From: Hansfordia pulvinata
Taxonomy: Eukaryota; Ascomycota; Sordariomycetes; Xylariales
Direction: 5' to 3'
Assembly: GCA_006538405.1 (NCBI GenBank)
Contig: BJKQ01000009.1
Coordinates: 2,428,001-2,492,000, forward strand
Length of the DNA: 64,000 nt
In this document: piece by piece, positions 60,568-64,000 of the stretch
Position numbering within the stretch: the stretch's first letter is position 1
How the letters are laid out: each line of letters starts with the position of its first letter
Translations under genes and position numbers: made by a program
The notes under the pieces: model-generated
Told to the model about the DNA's origin: nothing
Seen by the model: only the letters and a program-made list of their open reading frames with translations
Databases searched by the model: none

Positions 60568-61478
60568 TCACTCCTCTAGCAGCGTCTCTTTGCCCACCGC
60601 GTCCAACCCGGCGCCTTTGCCGCCGTACTCCGGAGGCAGCTTCTCGCCCAGGTCGGCCACCTTGCTGCCGGCGAACTCGTTGGCCAAAGCGCCGCCGTTG
60701 GACATGGGGTGGAACTTCTTGATCGTCTTGGCCGCCACAAACAACTTCATCACCCCGTACATGAACCCCATGACGGCCGGTACGTTGACGAAGAACTTCT
60801 CCTTGAGCAGCTCCGGGTACGCCATGGCAAAGATCTTGATGGTCTCCTGGCTGGCCGCCTTGACCTGCGGCGACTGCCGCAGGAAGCTGATCGACTTGTA
60901 GTCGTGCACCTGGAAGATCTTGTAGGGGTCCTGGTCTGCCGTGATGGGCTGCGTCGCCGTTGCAAGAGACAGGTCCTGCAGCGCCAGCTCCATCAGGGCC
61001 ACGCGCCAGTGGATGAAGCTTGATCGAGAAGGTCAGTGGGGCCCGAGACGGTGAGGGCGGGTCAGCTCAGCATCACTCACTCATTGAGATCACCAAAGGT
61101 AACGTTGATGTCCTGGACCGCGCCGTAGATGTTCCAGGTGAATATCTCCTTGGACTCGCCCTCGCCTTCACCGTACTGGGTGACATAGCCAAGGCCGCCA
61201 AACCGGCCCTTGTTGAACGCCTTGTGAAGAAGGTCGAGCGGCTTGGTTTCGGCGCGCCAGTCGAGGGTCTTGCTCAATTGGTCCTTGGCCTTGCTGACAT
61301 CGCCATCGTTGGCGTTCAGGTACTTTTGCAGAATGACCTGGGTCGGGACGTGCGAGGCCGGATCCTCGAGGTGCACACCCCAGATTTCTGGGTGTTCGTG
61401 GGCGGCAGCGACGGCCCAGAGCTCCCGCATCGGGGTGGCGGGCTCGTCAGCCTTAGGCGTTTGCGACTCTTCGGCCAT
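60568..61478 (-). CDS. SFH5: Sfh5-type Sec14-like phosphatidylinositol transfer protein
   Basis: Two exons on the minus strand (61478-61081 and 61018-60568; intron 62 nt, GTGAGT...AAG, phase 2) give 282 residues, near yeast Sfh5 length. The start MAEESQTPKADEPATPMREL is the first Met of the coding frame with that composition; an upstream in-frame Met at 61580 would add a basic, Pro-rich leader and is unlikely. A CRAL-TRIO N-lobe (ILQKYLNANDGDVSKAKDQL, LDWRAETKPLDLL) is followed by the Sec14 lipid-binding fold (YKIFQVHDYKSISFLRQSP, KFFVNVPAVMGFMYGVMKLF, EYGGKGAGLD). The family moves phosphatidylinositol between membranes; yeast Sfh5 also binds haem. Divergent from NPR2. Confidence 0.9.
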
Positions 61479-62575
61479 AGTTCTACTTTTGTTGACGGGG
61501 TGCTTTGGTGTTGTGGGCAAGAAAGAGGCGGGGAGGACGGCGAGACAGGTCGTGGGCGGACGCGGCTGCAGATATTTCAAGCCGGGCCAGGAATGGGAAT
61601 GGCGTTGAAATGATCTGTTAATCTGCGAGTGTCCTCCAAGATTGAGAGACCGGACCCCGTGCAGGGAGGTGAAGATTGGCTGTCAGATTCCGAGCAGCAG
61701 GCGCCCGCGGAGATGGATCTAATAATAGGCGGCTACCTGGTAGTCAAGTAGGTAATTATCCTAGAGCCGGCAGACCCAGTCGCAGGCAGATGCGGCCAAG
61801 GTCTGAACAGACGGGGTGGTCCTGGGCGGGAGCTGGGTTGCTCGTTGCTGGTCTGTTGCTGACAAAAATGGCAGTGAAAGCTCGGCCGTTCGTAAGTCTG
61901 CTCGCTCCTCACGTTGCTTGATCGTGTGCGGCTGCAGGTCCTTGCTGGTGATGTTCCATCCGCAATGAGGAGCTGATCCGAGTGCGGTGTCACCGACATC
62001 AAAGGATAGAAATGAATACATCGAGGAAGCGCTCGTCTACGTGCATAGTAAAGATATATACACAGCTTGGGCGGGAATGGGGCTTGGTGTGTCGGTCTGG
62101 ACAAGTTTCTACATGTACGAGTACTCGTTTCGGCAATAGCTACAAGTAGCTCACCAGCCGCGCGGCAGGCGCCGTGTCGTCGGTTCAAGCTGGGCTATTT
62201 TCACGGCAAGCTTACTACTGGAATGTAGCTTGGTACACTAGTCCCACTGTACGAGCTTCGTTCCAACCTCAAGCAGTTTACAAGTTTACATGTAGATGAT
62301 CTCAATCCTGGACCCCTCCCTTCAAGCTCCAATTCTACCTACTCAAGGCAACCTAGCACCAGCCCTCCAGCGTTATCCCCGACTCCCCGCATCTTTTTGT
62401 ACTGGGATGCGCGTATCGCTGGTGGCGACCATTCCGCGGCCAGCACATTGAAGTCGTCCAGCACATTGAAGTCGTCCTTTAATCTTGACTTCACTTCTGC
62501 CACGCCGCCCCGGTTCCGCATGGTACGGGGCGAGATGCTGTGCGCCCCACCGCCTCCCAGCTTCGCCGAGGCAAT
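61479..62575. promoter_or_regulatory. bidirectional promoter region between SFH5 and NPR2
   Basis: About 1.1 kb between divergent starts. It holds a CTACCTGGTAG/TAGGTAATTA block at 61728-61755, a TACGAGTACTCG motif at 62116-62127 and two tandem copies of an 18-bp unit at 62441-62476. No gene seen. Confidence 0.5.
62441..62476. repeat. tandem duplication of an 18-bp unit
   Basis: Two exact adjacent copies of CAGCACATTGAAGTCGTC, 100 bases upstream of the NPR2 start. It may be a recent slippage duplication. Confidence 0.9.
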
Positions 62576-64000
62576 ATGATCCAGGGTATCTTCTATGCGA
62601 GGTTCCGTCCTCAAGAAGGTGAGCGCCGCCCCGACGCTCCCGGATACCAGCTTCACCCGTGTTTACTGACACGCCCCTTCAGGAACCAGCATCGTCGCTC
62701 AGTCGCCTCCAGGATGCATTGTCGCATCGTCCGACGTCCCCACCGACCCGAGTCACGGTAATGCCCACGCTGGCGGCACCGACGTACGCCCTTCCAAGCC
62801 GCCTCTACTCGACTTCGACATCATCCAGGAGTACATCATCCCGCGCAAGGCCTTCTTCAACCGCTTCTTGACCGTCAACTCTCCCGACGGCAAATACAGC
62901 GTCCTCGGCTTCCCCGTGCGCATCCCTCATGAGCGCTACCAACGCAATGAGTTCCTTTTCAACTTTGGCCTCGTTGTCGAGTCCGACGTCGACCACGTCC
63001 CCTACGAACGTCTCGTCCGCCGCCTCGCCCTGACCTTTGCTGAGATGGAGCGCCAGAACATGTACCTCAGCTCCGACGGCAGCAGAGCTGTTGCCAATGG
63101 CTGGCGCCCAATCGAGAGCCTGCTTGAGATCATCAAGGAGGACCTCAACAACTATGGAGAGTGCATGATTCCCGTCGACGAAGCCAATACCTTGAACATG
63201 AAGCTTTTCCCCTACCATCCACCCCCGGCTGCCGTGCGCGGCTGGCACGTCCCCGTCCCGAAGATGAATCTACGCGACCTTGTCGATCCCACCTGGGACT
63301 TGACCGTCCAGAAGATCATTCCTCACATCGACGGTGTCAACGATGTCCGTCGCGTTGCCTGGCTTGCCGACGTATCATTGCCTCTGACCCAGACAGCCAT
63401 GCGCCACCTGCTCTACTACGACACAATCTTGCTCCTCGATATGTTTTTCTTCGGCAGTTGCTACGCCCCCCGCCCTTCTGGGATCCACGACTTTGTGGCA
63501 AATCGCGATGGACTGATCGACGAGTGCGCTGCTTATGTCTACATTTACCCCAGCCCGTCTGGCGACCCAGGTTCACATCACGGCACGGCGGACGATGGCG
63601 ACCAGGCGGAGAGAGGTGGTATGCCGTCCTCGTCGTCTCCCGAGGCATCGCGGAGCCACGGAGGCGGAGGGCATGGTCATGGCAATGGTAAGAACGGGAA
63701 AACCGGGCCAGGGAAGAAATCAAAGCATGACGCACCTGACCCATCTACGGGCGAGCCACAGCTATCGCACTACCAGCTAGTGAAGCTGATGACAACCTTC
63801 TGTTCCGGGCGCAGCGTTATGGAATGGATTCGCTTGCACCAACTCGAAAACACGCTGAATGTCGGTTCGGGCGGTACCATTACCAACGGTGCCGACGAGC
63901 TCTTGCGCCGCGTGGATGTTCGCCGTCTGGTTCAGTTCGGCGTCATTAAGGGGATCCTGTACCGCGTACACAAGTACGCCGTCTCCAAGAATTATCTAGA
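62576..64000 (+). CDS. NPR2: Npr2 (NPRL2) subunit of the SEACIT/GATOR1 complex, truncated by window end
   Basis: Exon 1 (62576-62618, MIQGIFYARFRPQE) joins exon 2 (62683 onward) across a 64-nt intron (GTGAGC...CAG, phase 1). The frame is open to the window edge, giving the first 453 residues. It shows the conserved start FYARFRPQEGTSIVAQSPP, then FDIIQEYIIPRKAFFNR, RNEFLFNFGLVVES, WLADVSLPLTQTAMRHLLYYD and LVKLMTTFCSGRSVMEWIR, all characteristic of Npr2. With Npr3 and Iml1 it forms the GTPase-activating complex that restrains TORC1 when nitrogen or amino acids are scarce, at the vacuole. A Gly/His/Lys-rich loop (63640-63730) is a fungal insertion. Confidence 0.92.

Overview
The window is nuclear DNA of a filamentous ascomycete, most likely a sordariomycete. 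Genes are broken by short GT-AG introns (54-188 nt), coding DNA is GC-rich, starts often follow CACC-like contexts, and the protein set is typical of Pezizomycotina (Clr5 domain, Zn2Cys6 factor, Pex20, Nse2, Sfh5, Npr2). I see no operons, rRNA, CRISPR array, intact transposon or tRNA. The species cannot be named from the sequence alone.

Layout: SLM1-like PH-domain protein (1.6-3.3 kb, +); a 5.4 kb gene-poor, homopolymer-rich stretch; Clr5-domain protein with polyQ tail (8.8-10.3 kb, +); protein with two NTF2-like halves (13.3-14.1, +); unrecognised protein (17.9-19.3, +); Nse2/Mms21 SUMO ligase (20.3-21.6, +); cytochrome-c-peroxidase-like enzyme (22.2-23.3, +); secreted type-B carboxylesterase (23.8-25.9, -); small secreted protein with a possible CheD/CNF-type Cys-His signature (28.3-29.1, +); four-helix membrane protein (30.5-31.1, +); L-fuconate dehydratase (32.9-34.4, +); Zn2Cys6 transcription factor (36.6-38.5, +); Nbs1 (41.7-44.7, +); cytochrome-b5-like membrane protein (45.4-46.5, -); large low-complexity/coiled-coil protein (49.1-52.2, +); Pex20 (53.7-55.3, -); small Ser/Gly/Tyr protein (56.9-57.3, -); thioredoxin reductase (58.1-59.2, -); Sfh5 (60.6-61.5, -); and the 5' part of NPR2 (62.6 kb to the window end, +).

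Functions are mostly unlinked housekeeping: genome stability (Nse2, Nbs1), TOR and phosphoinositide signalling (Slm1, Sfh5, Npr2), redox (peroxidase, thioredoxin reductase), peroxisome import (Pex20) and sugar-acid catabolism (fuconate dehydratase). No biosynthetic cluster is evident.

Two results stand out. First, eight genes can be read through only if single bases are missing: 15 frame breaks, every one needing exactly one extra base, and nearly all lying in short G or C runs. This looks like systematic homopolymer shortening in the assembly rather than gene decay. Second, the secreted protein at 28.3-29.1 kb carries a Thr-x5-Cys...His arrangement resembling the CheD/CNF glutamine-deamidase fold, which I do not know to be described in a secreted fungal protein. 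In addition, two families of short palindromic motifs (TACGAGTACTCGTA and TACCTAGGTA types) recur through the non-coding DNA and are not evident in the exons.
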